From Ailurus styani (taxonomy: Eukaryota; Chordata; Mammalia; Carnivora; Ailuridae), in NCBI GenBank assembly GCA_002007465.1, contig LNAC01000278.1, forward strand, positions 1,526,333 through 1,590,332: a stretch of DNA of 64,000 bases, given 5' to 3'. Of this stretch, positions 12,351 through 23,399 are shown piece after piece. The notes under the pieces were generated by a model. The model made no database searches. It was not told where the DNA came from and saw only the letters and a list, made by a program, of their open reading frames with translations. Each line of letters begins with the position of its first letter. Positions within the stretch are counted from its first letter, which is position 1. The position numbers were made by a program, and so were the translations under genes.

Positions 12351-13295
12351 CAGGCATATCTTGTTTTATTGCACTTTGCTTTATTGTGTTCCAAAGATAC
12401 TGTGGTTTTGTTTTTGCTTTTGTTTTCAACAAATTGAAGGTCTGCAGCAACTCTGTGTGGAGCAAGTCTATCATTGCTGGGTTTTCCAACAGTACTTGCT
12501 CAGTTCAGGTCTCTGCGTCATATGTGGTAATTCTTGCAATGTTTTAAACTTTTTTATTTTATTGTATTTGTTATGGTGATCTGTGATCAATGATCGTGAT
12601 GTTACTATTGTCATTGTTTGGGGAGCCACGAACTGTACCCATAAAAAATTGCAAACTTAATTGATAAATTTGCGTGTTCTGACTGCTCTACCAACTGGCC
12701 ATTGTCCTCATCTCTCTCCCTTACCTGTCCCCAAGACACTATGATTTTGAAATTAGGCCAATTAATAACCCTACCAGAGCCTCTAAGTAGTCAAATGAAA
12801 GGAAGAGTCGCACATCTCTCACCTTAAATCAAAAGCAAATGGTTAAGCTTAGTGAAGAAGGCATGTTGAAAGCCAAGACAGGCCAAAAGTTGCTGAACAG
12901 TCAGCCAAGCTATGAATGCAAAGGAAAAGTTCTTGAAGAAAATTAAAGGTGCTACTTCAGTGAACACACAAATGATAAGAATGCTGAACAGTCTTATTGC
13001 TGTCATGGAGAAAGGTGCATAGAAGATCAAACCAGCCACAACATTCCCTTAACCCAAAGCCTACACTGATGACTCTTTCCTATTATACACTTAAAAGACA
13101 GGAACATTCATAGTAACTGAGAGAAGCAATACAATTCTAGCGGAAGTTGTTTCATGAAATTTAAGGGAAGAAGCCATCTCTATAACATAAGAGTGCAAGG
13201 TGAAATCTCAAGTGCTGATATAGAAGCTGCAGCAAGTGATCTGGAAGATTCAGCTAAAGTCAGTCATGAAAGGGGCTACACTAAACAAGATTTTC

Positions 13296-13498
13296 TTTTT
13301 TTCTTTTTTTTTTAAAGGTTTTATTTATTTATTTGACAGAGAGAGAGATCACAAGTAGGCAGAGAGGCAGGCAGAGAGAGAGGAGGAAGCAGGCTCCCTG
13401 CTGAGCAGAGAGCCTGATGCGGGCCTTGATCCCAGGACCCTGAGATCATGACCTGAGCCGAAGGCAGAGGCTTTAACCCACTGAGCCACCCAGGTGCC
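13296..13498 (-). mobile_element. SINEC copy in Tigger1
   Basis: Antisense copy of the young type. CTAAACAAGATTTTC at 13281 and 13499 is a perfect target duplication of Tigger sequence. Confidence 0.96.
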
Positions 13499-14248
13499 CT
13501 AAACAAGATTTTCAATGTAGACAAAGCAGCCTTCTGTTGGAAGATGTCACCTAGGATTTTCATTGCTGGAGAGAAGTCAATGCCTGGCTTCAAGGCTTCA
13601 AAGGACAGGCTGCCTTCAAAGGACAGGTGTTAATGTAGCTGGTGACTTGGAGTCGAAGCCGATGCTTACTTACCATTCTGAAAACCCTAGGGCCCTTAGG
13701 AATTATGCTACACCTACTCTGCCTGTGCTCTAGAAATGAATCAACAAAGCCTGGGTGACAGCATATCTGTTTATAACATAATGTACTGAATATTTTAGGC
13801 CCACTATTGAGAGCTCCTGCTCAGAACGATTTCTTTTCAAAATATGACACTCATTGACAATGCACCTGGTCACCCGAGAGCTCTGAAGGAGATGTATGAG
13901 ATGGCTGTTGTTTTCATGCTAACACAGGATCCATTCTGCAGCCCATGGATCAAGTAGTAATTCTGACTTTTAAGTGTTCTTATTTAAGAAATACATTTCA
14001 TAAGGCTAAGGGTATGGTTGCCATAGATAGTGATTCCTCTGATGGTCCTGGGCGAAGTCCATTGAAAACCTTCTGGGAAAGACTCACCATTCTACATGCC
14101 ATTAAGAACATTCATGATTCAGGGGAAGAGGTCACAATATCAACATGAACAGGAGTCTGAAGAAGTTGATTCCAGCCTCATGTACGACTTGGAGGGCTCA
14201 GGACTCCAGTGGAGGCAGGAACAGCAGATGTGGTGGGAACAGCGAGAG

Positions 14249-14292
14249 GACTAGAAGCAGCAGGGGAGCAGGACTAGAAGCAGCAGGGGAGC
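14249..14292. repeat. Short tandem duplication in the Tigger relic
   Basis: AGGACTAGAAGCAGCAGGGG occurs twice in a row, 22-23 bases apart, in a G-rich part of the transposase relic. Confidence 0.85.
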
Positions 14293-14336
14293 CTGAACAT
14301 GTGACTAGATGGCTGCGATCTCCTGATTGAACTTTC

Positions 14337-14488
14337 ACACAAGTAGGCAGAGCGGCAGGCAGAGGGAGAGGGAAAAGCAGGCTCTCTGTTGAGCAGGGAG
14401 CCCGATGCGGGGCTCAATCCATGACCTCAGGATCATTAAGCTGAGCCGAAGGCAGCAGCTTAACTGACTGAGCCACCCAGGCATCCCC
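14337..14488 (-). mobile_element. SINEC copy in Tigger1, tail missing
   Basis: It begins inside the SINE body (ACAAGTAGGCAGAGCGGCAG) with no T tract and ends CCACCCAGGCATCCCC. There is no target duplication. The missing tail coincides with the gap in the Tigger transposase. Confidence 0.9.
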
Positions 14489-14517
14489 GTTGTTGTCTTA
14501 TTTTAGGAAACTGTCAA

Positions 14518-14705
14518 AGGGCACTCAGGTGACTTAGTCAGTTAAGTGTCTGATTCTTGATTTCAGTGCAGGTCATGATCTCAGGGTTGTGAGATCGTGC
14601 CCTGCGTCAGGGTCCATGATCAGCTTGGAGTCTGCTTCTCCCACTCCCTTTGTTACTCTTCCTACTCACGCATGCTCTCTCTCACTCAAATAATTAAAAA
14701 AAAAA
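14518..14705 (+). mobile_element. SINEC copy in Tigger1
   Basis: It runs from GGGCACTCAGGTGACTTAG to CACTCAAATAATTAAAAAAA. It is older and more diverged than the copy at 13296. Confidence 0.88.
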
Positions 14706-15639
14706 GTGACAATGACCCCAACCTTCAGTGGCCACCACCCTGATCAGTTAGCAGCCATCAACATCAAGGCAAAACCTCCACCGACAAAAAGATCACAACT
14801 CACTAAAAGCTCTGATGATAGTTAGCAACCTTTAGCAATAAAGTATATTTAAATTAAGGTATGGGTAGCTTTTTAGACATAATGCTCTTGCACACTTAGT
14901 AGACTACAGTATAGCATAAACATAACTTTCATATGCACTAGGAAACCAAAAGAATTCATTTGACTTGCTTTATTTGATATTTGCTTTATTGCTGTGGCCT
15001 GGAACCAAATCCATAACATCTTTAAGCTATGCCTACATAAAAAATGCTTATGAATTTTTATAGAGGATTACCTGATTCCTTAATTCTGAGTCAAAAGGAT
15101 ATACAGAAGCCCTTGTTTATGAGATACTGGTTGTGGGTGTGTGTAAGAGAGACACTCAGACAATGAAACAAAGGCAAAGGATACTATTCAACAAATTGAG
15201 ATGCATTAAGTAGCTGTAGCTTGTTGTGGTTAAACAGGGTACCATTCTGCAGCCAAGCCGGGATTCCACACCTTGAATAAGCTGTCAAGGTTCTCCAGAG
15301 AACATGTGCTTCACTCTGTGCCTTCAGGCATTCACAAGTTATTTCCCTTTAGTGTTCCACCACACACTGATCAAAATCCTAGCAATGCTGCACCTGATGC
15401 CATCGGCAACATGCAGAAGCAGAATGACACTGCTTGTCAAAATTAGGGTGTTTTTTGAGGTTTTTATTGACTTCAACCTTTAGCTGAATTTTATTAGGTA
15501 TGTTTGGCTGCACTAATGACTCCCTCCTATCAGAGACTCAGAAGAGAGCTACCTTATTAGGAACTGAGAGAAGCAATGAGTTTATCCAAGTTCCATTCAG
15601 ACAAGACCCCTTTAGACCAGCCAGGAGAGAAGCGACTCT

Positions 15640-15775
15640 GCGCTAGTGTTTCTCAGCCTTCCACATCACATTCACCCAGGGGCACTTGCCCCAAATGTAT
15701 TCTTTCCAAAGCAGAATCTCTGGGTCCAGAGTTCAGGTCTATGCATTTTAAACAAGCTCCCACATTCTGGTGAAA
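15640..15775 (+). mobile_element. Possible MER20-like hAT element
   Basis: AGTGTTTCTCAGCCTTCCAC, GCAGAATCTCTGGGTCCAGA and GCATTTTAAACAAGCTCCCA resemble a MER20-like non-autonomous hAT repeat. The ends are diverged. Confidence 0.5.
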
Positions 15776-16139
15776 CTACAGCTTGTAAACCTCGTGTCCT
15801 CTGTATGGCTGATGTTCTTTCAAGATCAACAGTGGCTCTTTTGACTTAATTACAGTCTTTCCTCCTCCCCCAAACCCTGCTAAGGGCACTACTGGGCCCC
15901 AGTCCAGGCATCGTCTGTTGGGGCAGCAGGTTCTCAGGTCCTCTATTAAGAGCCTTTTAAGGGAAAAGGAGGTGGGCTGGCAGAAGAATAAATCCCTATT
16001 TTGTGCAGTCTGGTGAAGAGGGCAAGTAACGTACACCAAATTCTTTACTGGAAAAGCTTCCCAGGGCAAGACTGAAAATAAAATTCTGTTAGAGGTCCAC
16101 TCTAGGGTATAAAATGGAATTATCTTCGCCAGGATTAAA

Positions 16140-16330
16140 TCACACTTCCTGAGTCTGACTGAGCGTTTCCAGGGAGAGTAAGTGCCGCTCGGCCTTTAAT
16201 GCCGCTCCTTCATTGTTGTTCCTGACTCCTGCCCCCACTGATTGTCCGGCCCATTCGGCCTCCCCTGCCAGCTCACTGTGGCTTGAGCCTTTCAAACAGA
16301 GAGCTGGGTCCAAAAACAAAACCGGGGTAA
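16140..16330. other. Repeat-free, relatively GC- and CpG-rich stretch
   Basis: It contains several CpGs (GAGCGTTTCC, GTGCCGCTCGG, AATGCCGCTCC, TGTCCGGCCC, ATTCGGCC) and no recognised transposon. It stands out from its AT-rich surroundings and could be a regulatory element. No reading frame or known promoter element supports more. Confidence 0.3.
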
Positions 16331-16460
16331 TTTTTGGTTGGAGAAGATGTTGGCAAGGGGAATTCTAGAGACCTGGAGCAAGGCACTCACACACGTGACA
16401 GACACTGACTTAAAATCTGATGTTAATTATAATCGAGTGTGTTAAAATTCCTGTTGTAGT

Positions 16461-16494
16461 TTTTTTTTTTTTTAAAGATTCTATTTATTTATTT

Positions 16495-16531
<37 letters not shown>

Positions 16532-16671
16532 TACAACCAGGGAGAGTAGGGAGAGAGAGAAGCAGGCTCCCGCAAAGCATGAAGCCCCATGAGGGGCTTA
16601 ATCCCAGGACCCAGGGGTCATGACCTAAGCCAAAGGCAGAGGCTTAACTGACTGAGCCACCCAGGCATCCC
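16461..16671 (-). mobile_element. SINEC copy
   Basis: Antisense copy with a pure GA run of about 32 bases at 16498-16529. Flanks TTCCTGTTGTAG and GTCCTGTTGAAG form an imperfect target duplication. Confidence 0.93.
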
Positions 16672-16804
16672 AGTCCTGTTGAAGTTCTAAGAGCTACCAC
16701 TGGCCCATCACTCTGGGCTGTCTCACCTGTATGTCTTTATTAGGTAAGTTTTTCACTTATATTTTCACTTACTATTTTCACAATAATGTCCTGAGCAGAG
16801 TGGG

Positions 16805-17045
16805 TAGCACAGTATAATGATTACAGTGCAGATGCTGCAGTTTCGAACTATTTGGGTTTGAATCCTATCTCTGCCACTTAGTAACCATCAAACTTTGGGC
16901 AAGTCAATTTTTTTTTCCTTATGCCCCAGTTTTCTTAGCTAGAAAATGGGGCTAGAAAATGGTAACTAAATCATAGTTTGTTTTAAGGATTAGGTGAGTT
17001 AATGTGTATAAGGAATTATAATGATGCCTGGCATTTTCTTGGCAT
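16805..17045 (+). mobile_element. MIR, nearly full length
   Basis: GTAGCACAGTATAATGATTA is the start, GGGTTTGAATCCTATCTCTG the core, CTTTGGGCAAGTC and AAAATGGGG the middle, and ATGATGCCTGGCA the end. Confidence 0.85.
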
Positions 17046-18255
17046 GGGGGGCCTGGGAAGATGAGCAAACCATTGGGGAGCCTACGATCTATAAACGCGG
17101 TACCGCATTCAGCTCCTTTCATGTACTTTGCACAAAATAGGTGCAGAAAAAAAGTCTTAGGGGGAGGTGGCAGAGATTGCTGATTCACTATTGGGTCTCC
17201 AATGGTGGGTGGTTTAACATCACAAAAATGCCTCAAAAAACCCCACAAAAAAAACAACAATGGCTTTGTCATTGCCTCTACAAAGAAAAATAAAACTTTT
17301 TATAACATGTCATTAGTTAAAAACTATCCACTCCAATATTATGAAATGAACAGAAAAGTTTCAGTCTTTAAACAGAAGACATATTTTTTCATTGACTTAT
17401 GTAATTGCTTATAAAACTTAGTGTGTTCACCTTTGATATGCCCAATAATGCTCTGCTATGAGGGCCACTGAGTGCTATTATGGTCAATCAGTAAAAATCC
17501 TTTAGACAATATATAGATATAAAAGGGTGAGAGAAGAACATTATGGACTGTTCTAAAGCCATAAAATCGTTCCCCTCTCTTTCCCCTTCCACTTTGCAAG
17601 AGTATTCACTGATCTTTTCTTATTCACATTCTTAGATCTTTGTTTTAAAATCCAAAAGTTCTTGTAGCATCCTATAAAAACAGACTACATCCTATAACAA
17701 CAGCATCCTATAAAAACAGACAGGACAGAGCCTGTCCTAGGGCCTGAATTCTTTCTAATCCAGGCAATTTGTGGCAAAAGAAGAATGCAATTAAAAAAAA
17801 CACAAGAAAATAAAGATATAGTCCACAATACAAACAACATCTATTTAAGCATCTGATTAAGTACTTGTGTTAGATCTGTTTTTTGAAAAAACTGGTTAGA
17901 CATAATTGTATATGAGGAAGGAGAGTCTACGACTTCCTCGCATTCTAGAAAGCATGTGGCCCCAAAATGTCACTAAGACAGTGACTTCCTTTTTTCTGTC
18001 TTCCTTTTTCCTCCTTTTTTTCTCTTTGCAGTCAGTGGAAGGCAAATCCTTGTGTTATACCATACCCTGCAGCTCTGACCTGCCAGGGGGTTCCCTCTCC
18101 AGCTCCCTCCTGGAGAAGTGGTCCGCCCCCTCTTACCGGCCAACTCCATCTCTCTTCTGGCTCCAACTGTCTTCTCAGGCTGGATTCCCCTGTTAACCCT
18201 CTAATCCTGCTGGGGAAGGCCAGTGGCAGCACTACCATTTGAAATCTTTTTATTT
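17046..18255. other. No gene or recognised repeat
   Basis: AT-rich. CATCCTATAA(A/C)AACAG occurs three times close together at 17668-17720, a small local duplication. Nothing else stands out. Confidence 0.5.
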
Positions 18256-18262
18256 TAACTTT

Positions 18263-18303
18263 ACACACACACACACACACACACACACGCACGCACGCAT
18301 GCA
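18263..18303. repeat. AC microsatellite forming a SINE tail
   Basis: About 13 AC units followed by GCAC units and GCATGCAC. It lies inside the target duplication of the SINE at 18304. Confidence 0.95.
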
Positions 18304-18469
18304 CAAAGATTTTATTTATTTGAGAGAGAGAGGGCGCTCCAGTGAACAGGATGGGAGTGCAGAGGGAGAAGCAGTCTCCCCGCTGAACAGGGAGCCAGAT
18401 GCAGGGCTGGATCCCAGAACCCTGAGCCAAAGGCAGATGCTTAACCGACTGAGCCACCCAGGCGCTCCC
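18304..18469 (-). mobile_element. SINEC copy with a dinucleotide tail
   Basis: It runs from AAAGATTTTATTTATTTGAG to CCACCCAGGCGCTCC. The target duplication (TTTTATTTTAACTTTA, and CTTATTTTAACTTTA after the SINE) lies outside the AC repeat at 18263-18303, so the repeat replaces the usual A-tail. Confidence 0.88.
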
Positions 18470-18489
18470 TTCTTATTTTAACTTTAAGA

Positions 18490-18850
18490 AACAGTGTCTG
18501 ATATATTTCTCTGTCCCTGCTGTCACCCAAACCCTGCCAATTCTATTTCTAATGCCTCTTCAATCTGGCCCTACCCGTGATCTCCACTACCTGGGGTGAG
18601 CCTCTCACCTGGTTTGCTCAGAGCCTCCTATCTGCTTTTCCAGGCCTCCCCCTCCACTCTCCACAGTACTGCCACGAGACCTTTTCCTCAAATACAAACC
18701 TGATTGTGTTATCACTTATCGTCAAGGGCTTCCTGCTGCCCCCAGCATAAAGTCCAAACACCCTAAAAGTTCTTTCCTAAAACTCCCTATCTGTATTGTT
18801 TCCCTTCATCACCATGGTTTTAAGGCTCACCTGGATTATTTTCTACAGTA
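18490..18850 (+). mobile_element. L2
   Basis: CTGGCCCTACCCGTGATCTC is followed upside down by the usual GATTGTGTTATCACTTATC and CAGCATAAAGTCCAAACACC motifs of L2. The pieces may be more than one insertion. Confidence 0.5.
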
Positions 18851-19046
18851 ACAGAGACGCTCATGAGCATCGCTCAAGTTAATATAACAAAAATAAATGT
18901 GCGGAATGAAGCCACATATTTCCCATGTAATCATACCTGTTTGTAGCCACGTATTGTCCTCTAGTGACCCTTCAGGTACAGCCAGTTTTGTGGTTCTAAA
19001 GTAGACTTAATTGTTCCAAATGCTTTCTTTGTCCAAATTAATGAGG

Positions 19047-19047
<1 letters not shown>

Positions 19048-19096
<49 letters not shown>
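19048..19096. repeat. TG microsatellite
   Basis: A pure run of about 24 TG units, the longest uninterrupted dinucleotide in the window. Confidence 0.97.
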
Positions 19097-19098
<2 letters not shown>

Positions 19099-19344
19099 AA
19101 ACACATAAGCCAGGATTAGAAAAGATTTGGCTAGTGTGCTTACTGGGAATCAAAAGCTTGAGGACCAGTATTCCCACTTATTTTTTTTAAACAGGAATAA
19201 GGAGGGGGGAAAATGACCAAATTAGAGCCCAGAAAGAGAAGAGAGAGGGGGCAACAAAGACAAATAAGACCCCTAAATGACCAATTCTACTTCAGGCTGG
19301 TTCTGACCAAAGAAAGGCAGTTAATAGGTCCTCATATTCTTCGT

Positions 19345-19460
19345 AAATAGTAACTTATTTCATTTTAGTCACCAGAGTCACAATAAGAGATAGGTACAAT
19401 TATCTGTACTTCACAGGTGAAGAAATAGACTGCAAGATTTATTTTGCCTACTATGGTAAT
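19345..19460 (-). mobile_element. Probable MIR fragment
   Basis: TTATTTCATTTTAGTCACC ... GAGATAGGTACAATTATCTG ... AGGTGAAGAAATAGACTG fits the antisense MIR pattern with heavy divergence. Confidence 0.5.
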
Positions 19461-19607
19461 CACAGATGAAGTGTAATGCTCACAGTTAAGGGGGAAAACC
19501 CACCCCTCCTGGATGCAAGAGCAAAGTGTCTTCTGTCTTCTCACTCAACCCTTCCCTGAGGAGGAGGAGTGGCTTGCCTGGGAAGTGAATTTAGAAAAGA
19601 CTCACGA

Positions 19608-19880
19608 GGGCGCCTGGGTGGCTCAGTGGGTTAAAGCCTCTGCTTTCGGCCCAGGTCATGATCTCAGGGTCCTGGGATCGAGGCCCGCATCGGGCTCTCT
19701 GCTTGGCAGGGAGCCTGCTTCCCCCTCTCTCTCTGCCTGCCTCTCTGCCTCCTTGTGATCTCTCTCCCGCTGTGAAATAAATAAATAAAATCTTTAAAAA
19801 AAAAAAANNNNNNNNNNNNNNNNNNNNNNNNNNNNNNNNNNNNNNNNNNNNNNNNNNNNAAAAAAAAAAAAAAAAAAAAA
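19608..19880 (+). mobile_element. SINEC copy with an N gap in its A-tail
   Basis: It starts GGGCGCCTGGGTGGCTCAG and is of the young type, with a long A tract holding the N run. AAAAGACTCACGA flanks both ends. Confidence 0.95.
19808..19859. other. Assembly gap
   Basis: Run of 52 N inside the A tract of a SINE. Confidence 0.99.
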
Positions 19881-20179
19881 AGACTCACGATGCTTGGCCC
19901 TGGCAGGCCCATGGGCTTTTTCACTCTCTTCTAGCCTGTCCATCTTCTGTACCTACCCTTTACCCTGGCTTGTGTGCTGAGTAGAGAAGAGAGGCGAGCC
20001 TGCAGTCTAATTCAGGGGAGAAGATTTAGGGAACCCAAAGTGGCCACATATAAAAGCCACATCCTTCAATCTGGCTTTTATCACTTGATAAACCTAATAT
20101 TTTCCTTCCTATGTCGTATTTCTCAATTGGTTGTGAACACAAAAGGGGAAGACAGAGGGCCATTAACTAGGCTCCCTAA

Positions 20180-20335
20180 AAGCTAAACACAAGGCACATG
20201 ATAGGCACTCAATAAATATTTGTTAAATGAATGAATGAATTTGTCCAAGACCACAAAGCTAATAAGCAACAGAACAGAAACTTGAATCTATGTCTGATAG
20301 AAAAGCCCATGGTTTCCTAAAATTCCACTCTAGTG
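20180..20335 (+). mobile_element. L2 or MIR 3' end with old repeat remnant
   Basis: GATAGGCACTCAATAAATAT, TTGTTAAATGAATGAATGAA is the L2-type 3' end. The following AAGACCACAAAGCTAATAAG resembles antisense MIR. Confidence 0.55.
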
Positions 20336-22109
20336 CTTCTTGTAGAATGTTCTATTTTCCAGGTTTCAATTCATGCTTCCGAACAGCTGCAGGGACACTG
20401 GAAGCAATGGCATCAACCACCGTAAACATCCACGTATGCCTAAGAACTTAGCTGATAATCTATCTGTTTGCAACAGTGGTCGGGGATGAGCCTAGCATGT
20501 CTGCTTGTTGCTGACTCTGGCAGGGGCCACGACTGACTGAGTCCTGTAGGTACACAAAGAAGAGGGACCTGGAAGATCTGGAGAAGCAGTGAAGGTGGCT
20601 CCAGCAGGGCATGGAACAGATAGGGAGGGGAAAGGCCCGCAGGCAGCCAAGCAGGAAGCAGCAAGCACACAAAAGGGATAGGGCAAGGAACTAGGGACCC
20701 AGAGAGAATGAAGACCCAACAGCGATTTGGGGAGGGCTCGGGGCCAAGGAGGAGGCAGGCAAAGGAAGAACGGCCAGAGAGATCCCAGCAGAACAAAAGG
20801 CTGCAGACACAGGAAATAAAAATATGTCCAAACAAAGAACATAAAGGGGAGACAGATAAAAGAACAGGAGTAAATCAGGGCTATGAAAAGAGCCACAAAC
20901 TGATTTTCCATTTCATGTCAAGATGATGAAAAGTGAGAGCCGATCTGTGTGCCAGTAGCCTTCAGGAACTAAGAAATAAAACACCCAGGTTGAAAATAGT
21001 TTGGGGAGCCAGAAGATGACAAGATTCCTCCTGCAGGCAAAAGTGAAATTAAAGTAATGACAACATCTCCTATCCCTTTCCCCCTACCTTCCCATCCCCC
21101 TCCAGTCACAAAGGAGTGGGGAGCTGTCTGGCTGGCAACCCTGTATGAGCTCAGCAGGGACCCTGTTCAGACTGAGCTAATATAGTTGCTTTTTAAGAGT
21201 ATCTGGTAGAAGTCGGGATTGTGTGTTCACAAACACCATATAAAAACAGGGTCGTCTTTGCCTTCCAAGCAGTTTTTTTCACTCTGTTTAAAGGCCGGGC
21301 TGAGTCTTTTTTTCCCCTTGCTAGAGTGGCACACAAAGAATTCTCTGACACTGCCCCCACTGCAGATGAAAGGCTTAAGTGTGAGTGAAAGCAACAATGT
21401 TTAGAGTGACATTTACTAGCTGCAAACAGTGAAATCAGAGAGCTTCAGTTCACGCAGATTAAATGTCAGGCTTTAAACATTTAGCAGAGTATTAGCTATG
21501 GAAGTTTTTAAAATTTAGGATTTAGTTTTATAATGCAAGCAGCATTTGAGACATATAAAAGAAAGGCCTCTTAAAGCAAGGAAACAATTGAGCCATAAGC
21601 TCAATAAGACTATGTATTTTTAACTGAGGGTGAGTTACTGAGATCAGCTCACCAAACCAGTGGTGCTTGCTATTCTTCACCATCCCAGATTAGTAAAAGG
21701 AAGTTGACATTCCCCACACTTCACATTTTGGAAGAAAGAAGTCAAAATCTCAAACACGGGAGTTTCCAGACACACAGTTTTCCACAGTGGGCATGGACTT
21801 GACAAGCCCAAGAGTTTGCACATTACTATTTCAGAATGAATGCTTTTTAATGCATCTACAAAAGTTAGAGAGAAAAATAGATCACTTTCAAAAAAAAATA
21901 CTTTCCAAGGTTAAATTTATTCATGACAAAATTGGCTACAACTGCCAAAGAGAACATCCACTTTTGTGACTAAATAATAAAATCTAGGTTTTGAAAATAG
22001 CAGCAGTTCTTTCTTTCCTTCATTCAAAACAGCTGGTAAGCATCTTCTCTATTATGCTTACTCGGGGGTGCTGGACAGATACAAAGCCTATGATAACGGT
22101 TATTAACAT
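20336..22109. other. No gene or recognised repeat
   Basis: About 1.8 kb. A minus-strand open frame of about 130 residues (20440-20835) is hydrophobic and low-complexity and matches nothing I know. Confidence 0.5.
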
Positions 22110-22260
22110 TTCAAGCTTTGTCTTAAATATGTTACAAGCCTTACATTATCCCATTTTACAGATAAGAAACCTGGGGCTTTGAGAGATCAAGGATTTTGCC
22201 CAGGACCACAGAACGGCTAAATTATGTGGCATTCAAACTCCAGCCATTGTCTCCAAAGCC
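22110..22260 (-). mobile_element. MIR
   Basis: TTATCCCATTTTACAGATAA, GATTTTGCCCAGGACCACAG and ATTCAAACTCCAGCC are antisense MIR landmarks. Confidence 0.75.
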
Positions 22261-22269
22261 TGAGCAGTT

Positions 22270-23010
22270 AACTTCTACTCAAGGAACTCAGTCTGGCAGA
22301 GACCATGGGCATGTGGACAAATAAAGTTTAATGGAAGAAATGCCACAACAGAGATAGGAACAGAGACACAGACTGAAGAATTCTGTCTCAGGTCTGGGAG
22401 CCAGGTCTTTATGCACGAGGTAGAGTTTTCTAGGTGAAAAAGGTAACACTGCTCTACGCACAGGAAGCTATACTACCAAAACATGAGTGTGGAGCACCCA
22501 GAGTTCACTGTATATTTGATGGGGGAGAGTATAGGGGTGGGAAACAAGATAATTACATGACAGGCAGCAAAGCCACTTACAGGTTTTGAGTTACCCATAC
22601 AATGTACCTGCATCAGGTACCTGGGTGAAGACATAAAGGGAGGCTGAAGCAGGGGAAATAGAGGCCAGATAGGAAAGGCAGAGAAAGAATAATCTGGTGA
22701 CTGGCTGGATGTGTGCAGTGAGGGAGGGGATTCCATAGTTGCTAGTGTTTTAGATTGTTGTAAAGATTGATTATGATGGAGGTAAGATAGGCTGGCAGTG
22801 GGGGTAGAGAAGAGGAAGATGACACCTTAGTTCAGTTTTAGAAAAGCTGAGTTCGAGACACTTGAAGGATATCTGGGCATCCTCTCTACAGCTTTCTCAA
22901 CTTCAACAAACACTGAGTGCCTTTTGTAGCAGGTACTAAAGAGGTTATAAGAGAACAAAACTGGGTCTTGCCTTCCTGGAGTTTATGCACTGTGTAGTGG
23001 GTTCTTAATG
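22270..23010 (-). mobile_element. L2 fragments
   Basis: GTTCAGTTTTAGAAAAGCTG, AGTTCGAGACACTTGAAGG and ATCTGGGCATCC follow antisense L2. AACAAACACTGAGTGCC and AAACTGGGTCTTGCCTTCC follow the L2 3' end in antisense. The first half is poorly conserved. Confidence 0.5.
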
Positions 23011-23034
23011 GTGACAACATATTAGGGAACTAAC

Positions 23035-23180
23035 AGGATCATTTCTGGTTGTGACAATGACAGGGGTGGGGATACTATTTGCTCTTAGTGGACAAGTGCC
23101 ACGGATACAGACATTCTGTAATATTTGGGACTGCTTAATACAGCAAAGCACTATCCTGTGTCCCAATGGATGTTGTACAG
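23035..23180 (-). mobile_element. MER5-type element
   Basis: CATTTCTGGTTGTGACAATG, GGGGATACTATTTGCTCTTA and AAGCACTATCCTGTGTCCCA follow MER5A in antisense, well diverged. Confidence 0.65.
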
Positions 23181-23399
23181 GTGCTATTCCATTTATAATT
23201 ATTGGAGCTTAGAACCTAATTCTCTTTCACGTAGAAAGACAAATAATATTTTTTTGCTTGTTTCACATACACATTGAAAGTTCCCAAATAGAACTACCAT
23301 GGGAATTGAGCAAAGACTATACTTTGTTTTGTTTGGACCTTTACCAAGAGCTAGCTGTTCACTATTTAGGAAAATTACATCACGAATTGGGGAGTTGAA

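Larger units (their letters stand above)
12775..14825 (+). pseudogene. Tigger1 transposase relic
   Basis: This is a dead pogo/Tigger-family DDE transposase. The N-terminal DNA-binding part is visible (ERKSRTSLTLNQK at about 12800). The catalytic-core motif LIDNAPGHPRALKEM is read at about 13850-13900. A further open stretch starting [10 protein letters not shown] lies at 13945-14148. The expected start codon is changed to AGA, the fourth codon is TAG (12788-12790), and indels, three SINEs and a deletion of about 0.3 kb near the C-terminus break it further. It cannot encode a working enzyme. Confidence 0.85.
12351..15035 (+). mobile_element. Tigger1-type pogo DNA transposon, nearly end to end
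   Basis: The left end reads CAGGCATATCTTGTTTTATTG next to a TA dinucleotide. The right end is the inverted counterpart (TTGCTTTATTGCTGTGG ... AGCTATGCCTA). Both are diverged forms of the Tigger1 terminal repeats. Between them lie the leader (CCAATTAATAACCCTAC) and a transposase relic. Three SINEs are nested inside. Roughly 0.3 kb of the 3' part of the transposase is missing around 14330-14490. Tigger elements are extinct cut-and-paste transposons of placental mammals. Confidence 0.9.
15036..16460. other. Mostly unassigned
   Basis: Apart from the MER20-like piece and the CpG-richer patch at 16140-16330, nothing is recognised. Confidence 0.5.

Noticed and set aside
13945..14148. Live transposase or domesticated Tigger gene
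   Set aside because: The open stretch is short. The reading frame has lost its start, has an early stop, and is cut by SINEs and a deletion.
18032..18457. Minus-strand open frame of 141 residues starting MAQSVKHLPLAQ
   Set aside because: The start is a translated SINE head and the middle a translated microsatellite. The same peptide recurs at every SINE in the window.
7884..19096. CRISPR-like or other regularly spaced arrays
   Set aside because: The repeats are simple dinucleotide microsatellites and dispersed SINEs, with no direct repeats separated by unique spacers.
20440..20911. Overlapping minus-strand open frames rich in Leu, Pro, Ser and Cys
   Set aside because: They come from the reverse complement of purine-rich DNA, which gives hydrophobic, Pro-rich reading in several frames. 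No conserved motif.
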